A stretch of 64,000 nucleotides of DNA from an uncultured Prevotellaceae bacterium (GCA_900320435.1 ONSH01000002.1:1-64000), one strand, 5' to 3'; shown: positions 48,985 to 59,655, counted from the first letter of the stretch. A program made the numbers and translations. Notes: generated by a model from the letters alone, not told the origin.

Positions 48985-49455
48985 ATGAAAAGAAAAGAAC
49001 TACTCGTTGCAGCCATTGAAAACGGAACGGTGATCGACCACATTCCGAGTGACAAGCTTTTCGACGTTGTCAGCCTGCTCCATCTGGAACGTATGAAGAC
49101 CGCCGTCACCGTCGGCTTCAACCTCAAGAGCAAAGTCACGGACCAGGGACACAAGAGCATCATCAAGATTGCCGACAAATTCTTCACCGACGAGGAGCTT
49201 AACCAACTCTCTGTGGTGGCGCCCAACGTCACACTCTGCCTCATCCGCGACTACGAAGTGGTGGAAAAGCGTCAGGTGGAAATGCCTGACATGCTGGAAG
49301 GCATCGTGCACTGCCCGAACGCCAAATGTATCACCAACAATGAGCCCATGCGCACACGCTTCCGTGTGGCCAACCGTGAGATGGGCATCCTGCAGTGCTG
49401 CTACTGCAACAAAGACCTCCCCCTTCCGGAAGTAAAAATCGTTGAACAACAATAA
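48985..49455 (+). CDS. pyrI: Aspartate carbamoyltransferase, regulatory subunit
   Basis: The 156-aa protein has the allosteric N-terminal domain ('[28 protein letters not shown]') that binds ATP or CTP, and a C-terminal zinc domain with four cysteines ('[10 protein letters not shown]' and 'CCYCNKDL', i.e. C-x4-C and CxxC). It links catalytic trimers and makes the enzyme responsive to nucleotides. Located directly after pyrB and 9 bases before glyA. Confidence 0.95.
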   Translation: MKRKELLVAAIENGTVIDHIPSDKLFDVVSLLHLERMKTAVTVGFNLKSKVTDQGHKSIIKIADKFFTDEELNQLSVVAPNVTLCLIRDYEVVEKRQVEMPDMLEGIVHCPNAKCITNNEPMRTRFRVANREMGILQCCYCNKDLPLPEVKIVEQQ

Positions 49456-49464
49456 TATACGTTT

Positions 49465-50745
49465 ATGGAAAGAGATTCTGTTGTATTTGACCTCATCAAA
49501 AAGGAAAATGAGCGTCAACTCCGTGGCATCGAACTGATCGCATCGGAAAACTTTGTCAGCGACGAAGTGATGCAGGCCATGGGATCGTGCCTCACCAACA
49601 AATACGCCGAGGGATATCCCGGCAAGCGCTACTACGGCGGCTGCCAGGTGGTGGACGAAGTGGAAAGCCTGGCCATCGAGCGCATCTGCAAGCTGTTCGG
49701 TGCAGAATATGCCAACGTGCAGCCCCACTCCGGCGCACAGGCCAATGCCGCAGTATTTCTGGCATGCCTCAATCCCGGAGACACCTTCATGGGCCTCAAC
49801 CTGGATCACGGAGGGCATCTCTCACACGGCTCTCTGGTGAACACCTCCGGCATCATCTACAAGCCCGTCGGCTACAACCTCAACAAGGAGACCGGCCGCG
49901 TGGACTATGACGAGATGGAGCACCTGGCTCAGGAACACAAGCCCAAACTGATTATCGGCGGCGGCTCCGCCTACAGCCGCGAGTGGGATTATAAGCGCAT
50001 GCGTCAGATTGCCGACAGCGTCGGTGCACTCCTCATGATCGACATGGCTCATCCCGCCGGTCTGATTGCCGCCGGACTGCTGGACAACCCCGTCAAGTAT
50101 GCCCACATCGTGACCTCCACCACCCACAAGACGCTGCGCGGTCCCCGCGGCGGCATCATCCTGATGGGCAAGGACTTCGAGAACCCCTGGGGCAAGACCA
50201 CACCCAAGGGCGAAATCAAGATGATGTCGGCCCTGCTTAACAGCGCCGTATTCCCCGGCATTCAGGGCGGCCCGCTGGAGCACGTCATTGCCGCCAAGGC
50301 CGTGGCCTTCGGCGAATGCCTGAAGCCCGAGTGGAAAGAATACGCCCTTCAGGTGAAGAAGAACGCAGCATGTCTGGCCGATGAGCTCATCAAGCGCGGC
50401 TTCAACATCGTGTCCGGCGGCACGGACAATCACTCCATGTTGGTGGACCTGCGCTCCAAGTATCCCGATCTGACAGGTAAGGTGGCAGAGAAGGCTCTCG
50501 TTGCCGCCGACATCACGGCCAACAAGAACATGGTGCCCTTTGACTCACGCAGCGCCTTCCAGACCAGCGGCATCCGTCTGGGCACTCCCGCCATCACCAC
50601 ACGCGGTGCGAAGGAAGATCTGATGGTGCAGATCGCCGCCTTCATCGAGCGCGTGCTCAATGATCCCGAGAACGAGCAGAACATCGCCGCCGTACGCAGC
50701 GAGGTGAACGCCATCATGGCAGGCTATCCTCTATTTGCCTGGTAA
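49465..50745 (+). CDS. glyA: Serine hydroxymethyltransferase
   Basis: The 426-aa protein is full length: '[19 protein letters not shown]', '[14 protein letters not shown]', '[11 protein letters not shown]', '[14 protein letters not shown]' and the PLP lysine in '[14 protein letters not shown]'. It converts serine and tetrahydrofolate to glycine and methylene-THF, feeding purines and thymidylate. It follows pyrI by 9 bases, so pyrimidine and one-carbon genes share a transcript. Its 3' end overlaps the convergent metalloprotease gene by 15 bases, and its terminator lies at 50772-50803 inside that gene. Confidence 0.95.
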   Translation: MERDSVVFDLIKKENERQLRGIELIASENFVSDEVMQAMGSCLTNKYAEGYPGKRYYGGCQVVDEVESLAIERICKLFGAEYANVQPHSGAQANAAVFLACLNPGDTFMGLNLDHGGHLSHGSLVNTSGIIYKPVGYNLNKETGRVDYDEMEHLAQEHKPKLIIGGGSAYSREWDYKRMRQIADSVGALLMIDMAHPAGLIAAGLLDNPVKYAHIVTSTTHKTLRGPRGGIILMGKDFENPWGKTTPKGEIKMMSALLNSAVFPGIQGGPLEHVIAAKAVAFGECLKPEWKEYALQVKKNAACLADELIKRGFNIVSGGTDNHSMLVDLRSKYPDLTGKVAEKALVAADITANKNMVPFDSRSAFQTSGIRLGTPAITTRGAKEDLMVQIAAFIERVLNDPENEQNIAAVRSEVNAIMAGYPLFAW

Positions 50746-52170
50746 GCGAAGTTTCCCTCCTTCGATATACCATCCCCTCGGGCGTTGTCCTGAGGGGATT
50801 TTTCGTCCCAGAAGGTCGTAACGCTCCGCCCCTTCTTCAGACGAGATTTCAGGAAGCTCGCTGACATCGGTGCCCTCCTTTTTCACTTCGAAAGAAATAT
50901 ACTGACCCGTGGACTTCATGCCGGCAATGGCCAGAGGAAGCACTTCGGGCGGCGTGTTGAAAAGCGGCAGACTCTCCCAATCCGCAGACTCCACCAGACT
51001 CATGCGAGGATGATTGGGATCGACATTAACATGCTTCTTGGCCCAATCCTCCAAATTATAGTCCACATGCGTCACCGTAAGGCATGAGGCGGGCAGATAG
51101 CGGTCCCAGGAAATCTTCTGGCGGTTCTCCAGAACAAAACACTCGTTGCGGTTGGACTCGTTGTAAAGCACATAAACCTCGGAAGAAGAAATTGTCGGCA
51201 TCATGGCAGCCACTTTGCAGGGCAACGAAATCTCAACGGGATCCACCCATCCGAGCAGCAGCTTGTGGTAGGCCGACAGAGAACCCGGCGTGTGGCATTC
51301 GTTCATATAGTTGCCCGTATCCATGAGGTCATAGTCCTCCAACGGTTTGCCGACATTCATTTTTTGAGCATAAGTGTCGGGGACGCCGAGGGCATGCATG
51401 AATTCGTGACAGGGCACTCCGACGCCGTCAATCTTCGTCCCCGTACTGCCGTGCAACTCACAACTGCAGGCATAGGTATCAAAGACGGTGCCGCCGACAG
51501 ATTTAGGCCCCACGCCGTCGTTGTAATATTCTTTCTGAAGCGTAAACGTGAACATGTGGGGCCACATCAAAGAGGGCTTGGAGGTGAGATAATTCTCTCC
51601 TCTCCCGGCGTATTGGGCAAAGACAATGTTGGCATAGCCGTCACCGTCCCAATCATAACGGCTGAAGTCGCGCCCGGGGTCCTCGGCAAAGAGCATGTCA
51701 AGCGCCTCCTGTATCATCTCCGCCGGATGAAGATCGCTGCCGTCCGGAACATTCTGACCGTAATAGGCATACGAACGCGACAGTTGAAAGGGACCGCAGA
51801 CGTCGAAATTCACATCGAAACGCTCATGGCTCTGCGCCCAATAATAATCGCGCACACTGCCCTCGTTACCGTCAACGTTAAAGCCCTCTTCGTTGAAGAA
51901 CGCATCATAATAGGTCTGCGGATCGTCCATCGTGAAGGCGACGTCGGAGAACTCTATCAGCAGCACCAGCCCGTGTTTCGTCTCAGGGACGTCAGAGAAT
52001 TGTCCGGCAACAGCTCGGGCATTGGCGCACGAAACAGTTTTTTGTATCGGAGGCAAAGGAGCCCGACAACGAATCCTCTCCTGCGCCGCAGCAGAGAGAC
52101 TCAGCAGCCAGGCGGCTATCAGAAAAGGTATTTTACCGGACAAAAACCTTTTCTGTGCTGCCATCGGCAT
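50731..52170 (-). CDS. Exported M6-family metalloprotease (479 aa)
   Basis: Signal peptide (about 1-30, 'LLSLSAAAQ'). The M6 (immune-inhibitor-A like) core includes '[12 protein letters not shown]', '[16 protein letters not shown]', '[21 protein letters not shown]' (Asp-rich metal loop) and the zinc motif '[15 protein letters not shown]' (HExxH 255-259). The tail '[25 protein letters not shown]' resembles the short C-terminal domain of Prevotella secreted proteins. The start overlaps the end of the next M6 gene by 38 bases. It probably degrades proteins outside the cell. The 3' end carries the glyA terminator on the opposite strand. Confidence 0.85.
   Translation of the reverse strand: MPMAAQKRFLSGKIPFLIAAWLLSLSAAAQERIRCRAPLPPIQKTVSCANARAVAGQFSDVPETKHGLVLLIEFSDVAFTMDDPQTYYDAFFNEEGFNVDGNEGSVRDYYWAQSHERFDVNFDVCGPFQLSRSYAYYGQNVPDGSDLHPAEMIQEALDMLFAEDPGRDFSRYDWDGDGYANIVFAQYAGRGENYLTSKPSLMWPHMFTFTLQKEYYNDGVGPKSVGGTVFDTYACSCELHGSTGTKIDGVGVPCHEFMHALGVPDTYAQKMNVGKPLEDYDLMDTGNYMNECHTPGSLSAYHKLLLGWVDPVEISLPCKVAAMMPTISSSEVYVLYNESNRNECFVLENRQKISWDRYLPASCLTVTHVDYNLEDWAKKHVNVDPNHPRMSLVESADWESLPLFNTPPEVLPLAIAGMKSTGQYISFEVKKEGTDVSELPEISSEEGAERYDLLGRKIPSGQRPRGWYIEGGKLRLPGK
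50772..50803 (+). terminator. Intrinsic terminator of pyrB-pyrI-glyA inside the convergent gene
   Basis: ATCCCCTC (50772-50779) pairs with GAGGGGAT (50792-50799); a G-T pair and two further G-C pairs extend the stem to 11 bp around a six-base loop, followed by TTTTT (50799-50803). On the minus strand no T-run follows, so it works only for glyA, 27 bases past its stop. It is coding sequence of the M6 gene at the same time. Confidence 0.8.
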
Positions 52171-54040
52171 ATCTCACAATGACAATCCCTCCACGGCCTC
52201 TTACGTAGCGGACAATCTGACTGCGCATGCAACGGCCCATTTGAATGCCAGTGAGGGAATAGACATCAACAGTCTGTTCGCTCCTGGGCGTGCGCAAAGT
52301 AGCAACATCGGTGGGTGTGCTGATTGTCTGCCATTCGGAGAAGGAGCTGTTGCGCCACTCATCGTTCATGGCCTTGACACGATAGCGCACATTAGTGTTG
52401 GCAGCAAGAGCACCCAGCTCGTAAGAAGTATTCTCCAGGCTGTCGACCGTCACCGCCTCGAGCTCGTCCAACTGATATTCCAAGCGGTAAAGATCGGCAT
52501 TCTCGGGAACATTCCAGGCCAGCGTAACACGATGGAGATCAGCAGTGGAGCCGAATACGGAAGGAGCATCGAGCGTGCCGCGCGGCATGTATTTCAGATG
52601 GATGTGATTTTCGTCGTCCATCTCAATATCGTAGACGGGTTGGCCCAAAACATCGCCCGTGAACACCACGGAAGCCGGCACACTCGTGTCGGTCAACTCC
52701 GTATTGTCGGATGTGCCGGGATAAACGTGTCCGCGAATCTCGTCACGATAGACATTCCAACCCTGTTGCTTGACAATATCGTCGATTAGCTGAAACAGGT
52801 TGTTGGCAGGCGCAATGGTCATGCGCTGCTTGTTGACGTCGTTGTTGACGGTGTTGTTGTCCCAAGTGTTGTCCAAAGTTTGGTGGTAGACGATGAGCCC
52901 CATGTGATTGTTCATCCAGGAGGCAGAATTGAGCAGATAGTAGTCGCAGTCCTTGCTGTTGGTGTTGCGGCACTCGAGCACATAACACTCGTTGGCGTCG
53001 GCGGCATTGACCAGCTTATAGCCTACACCGCCTTCACCCAATGCCGTGAGGTGCAGCGTACGGGGTTGCAGAGGATCGAGCACTTCGAGGGCACGCCATC
53101 CCATGTAGTCGCGCTCCACCGCATTGAGGTTGGTGGGACAATAGCCGTTGTTAAGATTTTCGCCGTAGTCCATCAGGCTCCACACGTCCATACCCGGCGC
53201 GGTTCTGGTAGTTTTGGTGTCGTAGAAATCCGGCAGTCCGAGAGCGTGGCAGAACTCGTGACAGGGAACACCGATGGTGGGACGGACATAGGCGTGAGGC
53301 TTGCCGTCTTCAAAATACTGGTTGGGAATGTTCACCTTGCAGGCGAACGTCACCTTGGTGTTGTCGCTGCGCGTCACGGTGGTGGCCGTGGAGTTTTCCC
53401 ACGCCCAAAGCGCATCGGCCACTCCCGTCAAATTGCGGGAAGAGCCTGCAAAGACAACCAGCGCCATATCAACGACGCCGTCGCCGTTGCTGTCAAACTG
53501 ATTCACGTCGTCGATCTGCTCCGCCATCAGCTTAAGCACCTCAGGCGTGAAATGAGACGAGCGACGCGACACGTAAAAGGCGCGCTCATTGGGAAGCGTG
53601 ACCGGATCGAGCAGCACGAATTCCGGCACGAACTGGCCGTCGCTCTGCTGCTTGAAGTAATCCTTCATGGACGCCAGATAGAAACCGTTGATGACAAAGG
53701 GCGTACCGTCGGCGTTGCCGTTGAAGAAAGGGTTGATGTTTTCCTTCCACCGGCCGAAGTCTTCCGTGTCGTAGAACAGGCTGTCCTTCACGTCGGTGAA
53801 TTGAGCCAGGATGACCGGAATACGCGGTGTGCCGATGGAGCGCATCGGAGCGTCGGACTGACGCTTGGTGCGATGCTGCAAGACGAACACATCCTCCGCC
53901 TCGTCAAGGAAACAATCGGGACGCCCTATCAATCGGGGCATCTCGTCTTCAAAAGACTGGGCGTTCAAAGGCATCGTTGTTGCGACTGCCATCAGGGCTG
54001 CCGCCAAGAATCTCGCGCTGTAAGATTTCAATATTCTCAT
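52133..54040 (-). CDS. Exported M6-family metalloprotease (635 aa)
   Basis: Signal peptide ('ALMAVATTMPLNAQ', about 1-28). The catalytic region has 'IPVILAQFTDVKDSLFY', 'VNQFDSNGDGVVDMALVVFAGSS' and the zinc motif 'IGVPCHEFCHALGLPDFYD' (HExxH 261-265). A fibronectin-III-like region ('VTLAWNVPENADLYRLEYQLDELEAV') and a C-terminal 'VDVYSLTGIQMGR...[19 protein letters not shown]' follow, like a sorting/secretion domain of the type IX group. It overlaps the 479-aa M6 gene and sits 4 bases after the C10 peptidase gene, so the three are co-transcribed exported proteases. Confidence 0.85.
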   Translation of the reverse strand: MRILKSYSARFLAAALMAVATTMPLNAQSFEDEMPRLIGRPDCFLDEAEDVFVLQHRTKRQSDAPMRSIGTPRIPVILAQFTDVKDSLFYDTEDFGRWKENINPFFNGNADGTPFVINGFYLASMKDYFKQQSDGQFVPEFVLLDPVTLPNERAFYVSRRSSHFTPEVLKLMAEQIDDVNQFDSNGDGVVDMALVVFAGSSRNLTGVADALWAWENSTATTVTRSDNTKVTFACKVNIPNQYFEDGKPHAYVRPTIGVPCHEFCHALGLPDFYDTKTTRTAPGMDVWSLMDYGENLNNGYCPTNLNAVERDYMGWRALEVLDPLQPRTLHLTALGEGGVGYKLVNAADANECYVLECRNTNSKDCDYYLLNSASWMNNHMGLIVYHQTLDNTWDNNTVNNDVNKQRMTIAPANNLFQLIDDIVKQQGWNVYRDEIRGHVYPGTSDNTELTDTSVPASVVFTGDVLGQPVYDIEMDDENHIHLKYMPRGTLDAPSVFGSTADLHRVTLAWNVPENADLYRLEYQLDELEAVTVDSLENTSYELGALAANTNVRYRVKAMNDEWRNSSFSEWQTISTPTDVATLRTPRSEQTVDVYSLTGIQMGRCMRSQIVRYVRGRGGIVIVRYADGSTEKVFVR

Positions 54041-54044
54041 TCGC

Positions 54045-56987
54045 TTACTTAATGTATGCTTTACCGTTGATGATATAGAAGCCCTTCTCGGGTACAGCCT
54101 TCAGACGTCGGCCATTGATGTCGTAGATTGCAGCATCGCCGGCGCTCTCTTTGCCGTCGGCCTTAAGTTCAGATACAGCCAACGGAGTGGCATTGGCGTA
54201 AGTCTGAGTGGCTGCCGTGATGGCATCGTAAAGTTGTGAGCGTTCCTGGAACGTCTCGGGCATGGCCGTCATCTGCTGCTCGGCCGTAGCGATGGCCTCC
54301 TCGAAAGTGGCAATATCGGCCGCGCTGCGCTCCTCGCGATAGAGCTCCAACGTCTCACGGGCGGCAACGATAGCCTGCACGAAACTGTGCATCTTGCTGT
54401 CCACACGGACGGCGCCGGCCATATTGGCCAGAGTGCAAGCCACAGTCCTGTAGGCCGTGAGGGCCTTCACCTCAGTTCCGGCCTCGGGGAACGACATCGC
54501 GGTGCCGGTGGTAATGGCCTGCGAAGTGCCGTCGGCGGGGAGGTTGACAAAAGTGCCGATGAAATTCATGTAGCCGGTAGAGGCAGGCATGTCGGCCAGA
54601 CTCTTCACGGCAACGTTCTCCGCCGTAAAGTCAATGTCGTCCAGCGTGAGATATACGTAGGGCGTGCCGGCATAGAATGTGGGGCAGCAAGACTCCGTCG
54701 TGGCGGTGGGGCCGGTGAAACGACGGGCCAGAACACCCGTGGGCACAGGCATCTCGAAGGGCAGAACGAGCGTGTTCCAATAGTAGGAATCATTCGTACA
54801 GAGCACATTCTCTCCCACTACGGTAGCCTTCGTTGCCGTGAACGAAGCAGCGGGATCGAAGTTGTGACCCACCTGCAGCACGAGCTCCTTGCACAGGCCG
54901 TCAACGACCACATTGCGGCCGCTCATCTGGGCCTCGGAGGCAGCATAGAAAATCACGTTGGGATTGGCCGGAGCAGGAACATCGGCAGGGAAGCCTCCGG
55001 TGTAGCTCCGTACGTCGACGCTGCCGATCTCTTCGTTGGCCATAAGCAGACGATAGGCATAGGGACTGAAGCCCGTGCCGCTGACGGTAGCGTGACGGCC
55101 TTCAATATCAATGTTCATATCGCTGCCTACGAGACGGAAGAAAGCGACGGTGTCTGCCGAGGTTTCATAGAGCAGTTTGGTGGATGCGGGGTTGTTGCCG
55201 TTGTAAATCACGGGCGCGAGAGAGGCCTTGTAGAGCACATCTTTCTCCAAACCGGCAAAGTCAAAACCGATAAGTTTCTCCTCGTTGGCGGCGAAGAGCC
55301 CGTTGTCGGACGAGATGTTTTTCACCTTCGTCACGCTGCCGTCGGCCTCCACACGATAGATGATGGCTTCGGCATAAGGCTGGCAGACGGTGGGACGCTG
55401 ACGCTGGGTGCCGGTGTTGGTCAGACGGGCGTCCACATGCACCTCGTTGTTGTTGCCCACACGGTAGACGGTGCGGGTGACTTCCTCTCCTCCGTAGTTG
55501 AAGCTTTCGCTCGAAGCCACGCCGTCACCGATCTGCATTTGATTCAGCGTGAGGTTGCACCTGGTGAGACTGACCGGCTTGCCCTTCTTCGTGCAATAGA
55601 GCACGCTGAGATTCTCGTCGGTGATGAGGAAATAGATGCCGCCGGCCGTGTTGTAGGAAGTGGGCTGATACACCGCCGTCGTCTCCCACGTAGCGCCGTT
55701 GCTCAGAGATCCGGGATGCGAGGCAATGGCATCGGCCAGGGTGTAGTGATCAGGAAGTGAGGCGGTGGCGCTGGCAAAAAGATAGGCGCCCTTGAGGGCC
55801 ATAGAGCTGCCGTTGTACACCTTCACGTTGAGGTGGTTGGGCAGATACTGATAGAAGGTCTCCTCTACGGGCGTCACCTCCAGCGTGCGGTCCATGTTGG
55901 GCGAATAGATGCCGTAGACGACACTCTCGTTGTAGCCGTAACCGCCCACGCTGCCGTCGATGAGCTGATAATAGCCGTCTCCCTGTCCGCCCCAGCCGAA
56001 GTTGAAGTGGAAGGAGTTGTCGGACGTCTTGTAACCGTCCATCACGATGGCGTGTCCGGCTGTATTATCGGAATTGTAGCCGGCATAGAGGATGGGATGA
56101 CCGAGCGACAGATCGTTGGCGCAGAGGGTCTCGAAATTGGTCTGTGTGGTGTTGTTTTTCCAGATGTGCGTGCCGCCGATGAGGCCGATTTGCTTCTTGA
56201 ACACATCGATTTCGTTCCAGATAAATCCGCCGGTGCTGGCGCCGTAGGACAACTCGGCGTCAAAACCCATCACGGCACAGAGCACGGCAACGGCATCACG
56301 CTGTGCTGCAGTCGTGGAACCGCTGTGGGGAGAATCAAGCATCAGTTCCCACATGAACTTGGTGCCTTTGGGAATCACATCGCTCTGAGTCACAGGCGCA
56401 TCGGGACTCCAGTATCCGTATTTCGTCGAGGATTGCGTCTCGGCGTTCACGCCTTCGTTACGCCAGTAGTAGGCAATCTGAGCGGCCGCTGTAGCCACAC
56501 AGCCCGTCACGGCCCTGCCGCCGCCGTCGGCCCTCTGGGGGCAACGGTTATTGTAGGGCGCGCTCTGGTGCCAGTGCGACTTGATCAGCGGGGAGATATT
56601 CTTGGGATAAACCGAAGCTCGGGCCTGACGCGCCGGAGCACCGCCGTTGCGCTGCACGCTGTCCACATAGTGCTCGTACATCTTCACCCACTGGAGCAAC
56701 AGAGGGGGCATATCGTCCTCGTTCCAGTCGCCCGAATCGGCCACACCGAGCACGAGAGGCAGCGAATTGTCGCCCGAGACGATGACAAAGCCCTCTCCGG
56801 CACCGCGCGAGAAGATATAGACGGGCTGATCGGCGCTGCCGGCACGGGCCTGACGCTGCAGCGTGGCATCGGCGCTCTTCATATAGGGCAAAGCAGCCTG
56901 AAGGGCTTCCGTCGGTGAAACTTTCTCGGCCAGCGACACGAGCGTCGCTAGGAGCACAAGACAAAAGAGAGTAAATGTTCTTTTCAT
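54045..56987 (-). CDS. Exported C10-family cysteine peptidase (streptopain/interpain-like), 980 aa
   Basis: Signal peptide (1-20); propeptide-like inhibitory region with 'GFVIVSGDNSLPLVLGVADSGDW' (60-87); peptidase domain with catalytic Cys163 in 'VTGCVATAAAQIAYYW' and His312 in 'AGHAIVMDGYK', followed by 'FHFNFGWGGQGDGYY'. These are the hallmarks of SpeB-type C10 enzymes, which in Prevotella (interpain) and Bacteroides degrade host proteins. A long beta-rich C-terminal part (400-950) ends in 'IYDINGRRLKAVPEKGFYIINGKAYIK', a short Prevotella-type C-terminal domain. First gene of the three-protease run. Confidence 0.9.
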   Translation of the reverse strand: MKRTFTLFCLVLLATLVSLAEKVSPTEALQAALPYMKSADATLQRQARAGSADQPVYIFSRGAGEGFVIVSGDNSLPLVLGVADSGDWNEDDMPPLLLQWVKMYEHYVDSVQRNGGAPARQARASVYPKNISPLIKSHWHQSAPYNNRCPQRADGGGRAVTGCVATAAAQIAYYWRNEGVNAETQSSTKYGYWSPDAPVTQSDVIPKGTKFMWELMLDSPHSGSTTAAQRDAVAVLCAVMGFDAELSYGASTGGFIWNEIDVFKKQIGLIGGTHIWKNNTTQTNFETLCANDLSLGHPILYAGYNSDNTAGHAIVMDGYKTSDNSFHFNFGWGGQGDGYYQLIDGSVGGYGYNESVVYGIYSPNMDRTLEVTPVEETFYQYLPNHLNVKVYNGSSMALKGAYLFASATASLPDHYTLADAIASHPGSLSNGATWETTAVYQPTSYNTAGGIYFLITDENLSVLYCTKKGKPVSLTRCNLTLNQMQIGDGVASSESFNYGGEEVTRTVYRVGNNNEVHVDARLTNTGTQRQRPTVCQPYAEAIIYRVEADGSVTKVKNISSDNGLFAANEEKLIGFDFAGLEKDVLYKASLAPVIYNGNNPASTKLLYETSADTVAFFRLVGSDMNIDIEGRHATVSGTGFSPYAYRLLMANEEIGSVDVRSYTGGFPADVPAPANPNVIFYAASEAQMSGRNVVVDGLCKELVLQVGHNFDPAASFTATKATVVGENVLCTNDSYYWNTLVLPFEMPVPTGVLARRFTGPTATTESCCPTFYAGTPYVYLTLDDIDFTAENVAVKSLADMPASTGYMNFIGTFVNLPADGTSQAITTGTAMSFPEAGTEVKALTAYRTVACTLANMAGAVRVDSKMHSFVQAIVAARETLELYREERSAADIATFEEAIATAEQQMTAMPETFQERSQLYDAITAATQTYANATPLAVSELKADGKESAGDAAIYDINGRRLKAVPEKGFYIINGKAYIK

Positions 56988-57069
56988 GATATCACTACAT
57001 TATTAATATACATATCGGGGACAAAGATACAACTTTTTGTCCACTAAACTAAATTTTCTGCTCCAAAAA

Positions 57070-57101
57070 TTTGGTTAAATCAAAGAATTGTCATACCTTT
57101 G
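57070..57101 (+). promoter_or_regulatory. Promoter of tRNA-Ala
   Basis: TTTG (57070-57073), 20 bases, TACCTTTG (57094-57101): exact Bacteroidetes consensus, about 55 bases before the mature 5' end of the tRNA. Confidence 0.7.
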
Positions 57102-57154
57102 CAGCGCATTTCGGATAAAGCAGGCGGCTTTTCCTTAAGGAATGCACGAAATTA

Positions 57155-57230
<76 letters not shown>

Positions 57231-57237
57231 CAAATAA

Positions 57238-57267
57238 AACTTCGGATTTCGGTCCGAAGTTTTTTTG
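57238..57267 (+). terminator. Intrinsic terminator of tRNA-Ala
   Basis: AACTTCGGA (57238-57246) pairs with TCCGAAGTT (57253-57261) around a six-base loop and is followed by a run of T ending at 57266. Eight bases after the tRNA 3' end. Confidence 0.85.
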
Positions 57268-57605
57268 TTGTCCCCCACTCCGCTTTTTCTCCACAACCAA
57301 GGCCGCAAGAAATACTGCAAAAATCGAGCGTCCGAAATGTTAAAGCAAAACAAGCCGGCAAGTCTTAATGCTGCATCTTCCGTTCAGTCAAGCCTCAAAA
57401 ACCGCCCTTCGTTTTAACATTTGTGGCCTCTGAGGGGAGTCTGGTCGGTCTCTGAGGGGAGGCTAAAAAGGGGCTTTTGAGCCTGCGAAAAATTACAAAC
57501 CATTGTCCTTCAGTGTGTTGCACGATTTAACACTTTAATCTTCTCCAGCCGTTTCGGCACAACTAGCCCATGTAAGGATTTTTCCGACTCAGGCAGAAGC
57601 GCGGC
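57268..57605. other. Intergenic region after tRNA-Ala, no gene seen
   Basis: About 340 bases without a plausible ORF. A direct repeat CTCTGAGGGGAG occurs at 57428-57439 and 57450-57461 (22-base period). Nothing else can be supported; I see no integrase gene or attachment-site duplication of the tRNA 3' end. Confidence 0.5.
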
Positions 57606-58130
57606 CTACATGAAGGTGACGGTCTCCGAGAGCGGCTTGCGCTCGAAATGACGCCACGCGGGCTTGAGGCCCTCAAGGGAAGCGTAGCCCAAATCGAGCA
57701 ACATCACGATGTCCTCATTCTCAGGAAGTCCGAGTGCTTCGTGGAGTTCGTCCATATGGACGGCATTGAGCCAGCAGCTGTCTACGCCCTCGTCTTTGGC
57801 GGCCAGCATCATGTGTGTGGCCACAATGGCGGCGTCCTCGATGCCGGACTGACGGCTGCTGCCGGGATAGGTGTAGACGTTGTTCTTGTCGTAGGTGACG
57901 GCCAGCACCGTAGGCGCGCCGAAGCGGCAATGACTCCAGGCATCCACCTTGGCCAGAGCCTCCTCGCTCTGCAGCACATAGACGTGATGCTCCTGCAGAT
58001 TCTTCGCCGTAGGGGCCAGACGACCGGCCTCCAGAATGGCCTTCAGAGCTTCCTCGGAAACCTGACGGTCGATGTAGCTGCGACATGAATAACGCGCTTT
58101 AACAACTTCTTTGAACTCCATATGTTTCAA
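57606..58130 (-). CDS. Nitroreductase-family flavoprotein
   Basis: The 174-aa protein has the family N-terminus 'FKEVVKARYSCRSYIDRQVSEEALKAILEAGRLAPTAKNLQEHHVYVL' (FMN-binding R-S-x-R and the PTAKN loop) and the C-terminal flavin-binding 'DIVMLLDLGYASLEGLKPAWRHF'. It should be a cytosolic NAD(P)H:FMN oxidoreductase of unknown substrate. The length is typical of short Bacteroidales members. Starts at 58130; MEFKEV three residues later is an alternative. Lies 19 bases downstream of hisS on the same strand. Confidence 0.85.
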   Translation of the reverse strand: MKHMEFKEVVKARYSCRSYIDRQVSEEALKAILEAGRLAPTAKNLQEHHVYVLQSEEALAKVDAWSHCRFGAPTVLAVTYDKNNVYTYPGSSRQSGIEDAAIVATHMMLAAKDEGVDSCWLNAVHMDELHEALGLPENEDIVMLLDLGYASLEGLKPAWRHFERKPLSETVTFM

Positions 58131-58149
58131 TCATTTATTTGTAACGAAA

Positions 58150-59508
58150 TCACTTCACGGCCTCAACAAGCTCTTCGGGCGTAAGCTGCTGCTGTTCGCC
58201 CGTCAGCATATTCTTGAGCGTCACTCTGCCCTCGCCGATTTCCGTCTCGCCGGCAATGGCCACGAAGGGCACACCTTTGGCGTTGGCGTATTGCATCTGC
58301 TTCTTCATCTTGACGGCGTCGGGATAAATCTCGCAACGGATGCCGGCTTCGCGGCAACGGCCAATGACGGGCAGCAGATACTGCGTCTCCCGTTCGCCGA
58401 AGTTGACAAACAGCAGCTGCGTGGACGTCAGCACTTCTTCGGGATAGAGCTCCAGCTGGTTGAGCACATCGTAGATGCGATCGGCGCCGAAGGAAATGCC
58501 TACACCCGAGAGTCCGGGCATGCCGAAGATGCCCGTCAGGTCGTCGTAGCGACCGCCGCCGGTGATGCTGCCGATCTCCACGTCGAGGGCCTTCACCTCG
58601 AAGATGCAGCCGGTGTAGTAGTTGAGGCCGCGCGCCAGCGTGAGATCCAGCTCGATGGGGTTCTTCAAAGCATTCTGTCCGCTCAGCGTATTGAGCACAT
58701 ATTCAACCTCATCGACGCCCTTTTGCCCCACCTCGCTGCCGGCGAGCACCTCGCGCATCACGGCAATCTTTTCGGCACTAGTGCCACTGAGCTTGATGAT
58801 GGGCTGCAGCTTCTCCACAGCCTCTTCGGGCAATCCGTCTTGACGCAGCTCCTCATTGACGGCATCGAGGCCGATTTTGTCCAGCTTGTCAATAGCCACA
58901 GTGATGTCGACGATCTTGTCGGCCTGACCGATGACTTCCGCAATACCGGAGAGAATCTTGCGGTTGTTTACCTTAATACAAACGCGCACGCCCAAACGGG
59001 TGAACACCGTATCCACAATCTGCATGAGTTCCACCTCGTTGAGCAGCGAATTGCTGCCCACGACGTCGGCGTCGCACTGATAAAATTCGCGATAGCGCCC
59101 CTTCTGCGGACGATCTGCACGCCATACGGGCTGAATCTGATAGCGGCGGAACGGCAGCTGAAGTTCCTCGCGATGCTGCACGACGTAGCGCGCAAAAGGC
59201 ACCGTAAGGTCGTAGCGAAGTCCTTTCTCCGAAAGACGCGAAGTGAGATGACCGATGGTGTCGCCCGTCCAGTCGTCGGCGGTGATGCCCTGACGGAAGT
59301 CGCCGCTGTTGAGCAACTTGAAGAGCAATTTGTCGCCCTCTTCGCCGTATTTTCCCATCAGCGTGGAGAGATTCTCCATCGCCGGCGTTTCTATCTGCTG
59401 AAAACCATAGAGAGAATATACCTGACGAATGGTGTTGAAGATATAGTTGCGACGGGCCATCTCCTGAGGGCCGAAATCACGCGTTCCTTTGGGTATTGAG
59501 GGCTTCAT
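58150..59508 (-). CDS. hisS: Histidyl-tRNA synthetase
   Basis: The start at 59506-59508 yields 452 residues beginning '[24 protein letters not shown]', the standard HisRS N-terminus; an upstream ATG at 59580 is rejected because it crosses the promoter region. Class II motifs are present ('FRYDL..PFARY' type motif 2 region, '[30 protein letters not shown]', '[16 protein letters not shown]' motif 3, '[15 protein letters not shown]' and 'GGGRYDDL' histidine loops), with an anticodon-binding C-terminus. Charges tRNA-His in the cytosol. Confidence 0.95.
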   Translation of the reverse strand: MKPSIPKGTRDFGPQEMARRNYIFNTIRQVYSLYGFQQIETPAMENLSTLMGKYGEEGDKLLFKLLNSGDFRQGITADDWTGDTIGHLTSRLSEKGLRYDLTVPFARYVVQHREELQLPFRRYQIQPVWRADRPQKGRYREFYQCDADVVGSNSLLNEVELMQIVDTVFTRLGVRVCIKVNNRKILSGIAEVIGQADKIVDITVAIDKLDKIGLDAVNEELRQDGLPEEAVEKLQPIIKLSGTSAEKIAVMREVLAGSEVGQKGVDEVEYVLNTLSGQNALKNPIELDLTLARGLNYYTGCIFEVKALDVEIGSITGGGRYDDLTGIFGMPGLSGVGISFGADRIYDVLNQLELYPEEVLTSTQLLFVNFGERETQYLLPVIGRCREAGIRCEIYPDAVKMKKQMQYANAKGVPFVAIAGETEIGEGRVTLKNMLTGEQQQLTPEELVEAVK

Positions 59509-59557
59509 TTTGGCTGATAATAATGTATTTACTATAAAAAAACTCACTATTTTTGTG

Positions 59558-59565
59558 CAAAAGTA
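59558..59565 (-). promoter_or_regulatory. -7 box of hisS
   Basis: Minus strand TACTTTTG, about 50 bases before the start codon. No matching -33 TTTG. Supports the 59508 start. Confidence 0.4.
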
Positions 59566-59628
59566 CAAAAAAAAGGCCAAAACGCCGTCCCGAAAGACAA
59601 GTTTTTTTTATATGTGCGATTTTTTTCT

Positions 59629-59636
59629 TACTTTTG
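59629..59636 (+). promoter_or_regulatory. -7 box of the coiled-coil protein gene
   Basis: TACTTTTG, 20 bases before the ATG at 59656; supports that start over the in-frame ATG at 59614, which lies upstream of it. Confidence 0.45.
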
Positions 59637-59655
59637 CAGCGATTTTCAGAGCAGA

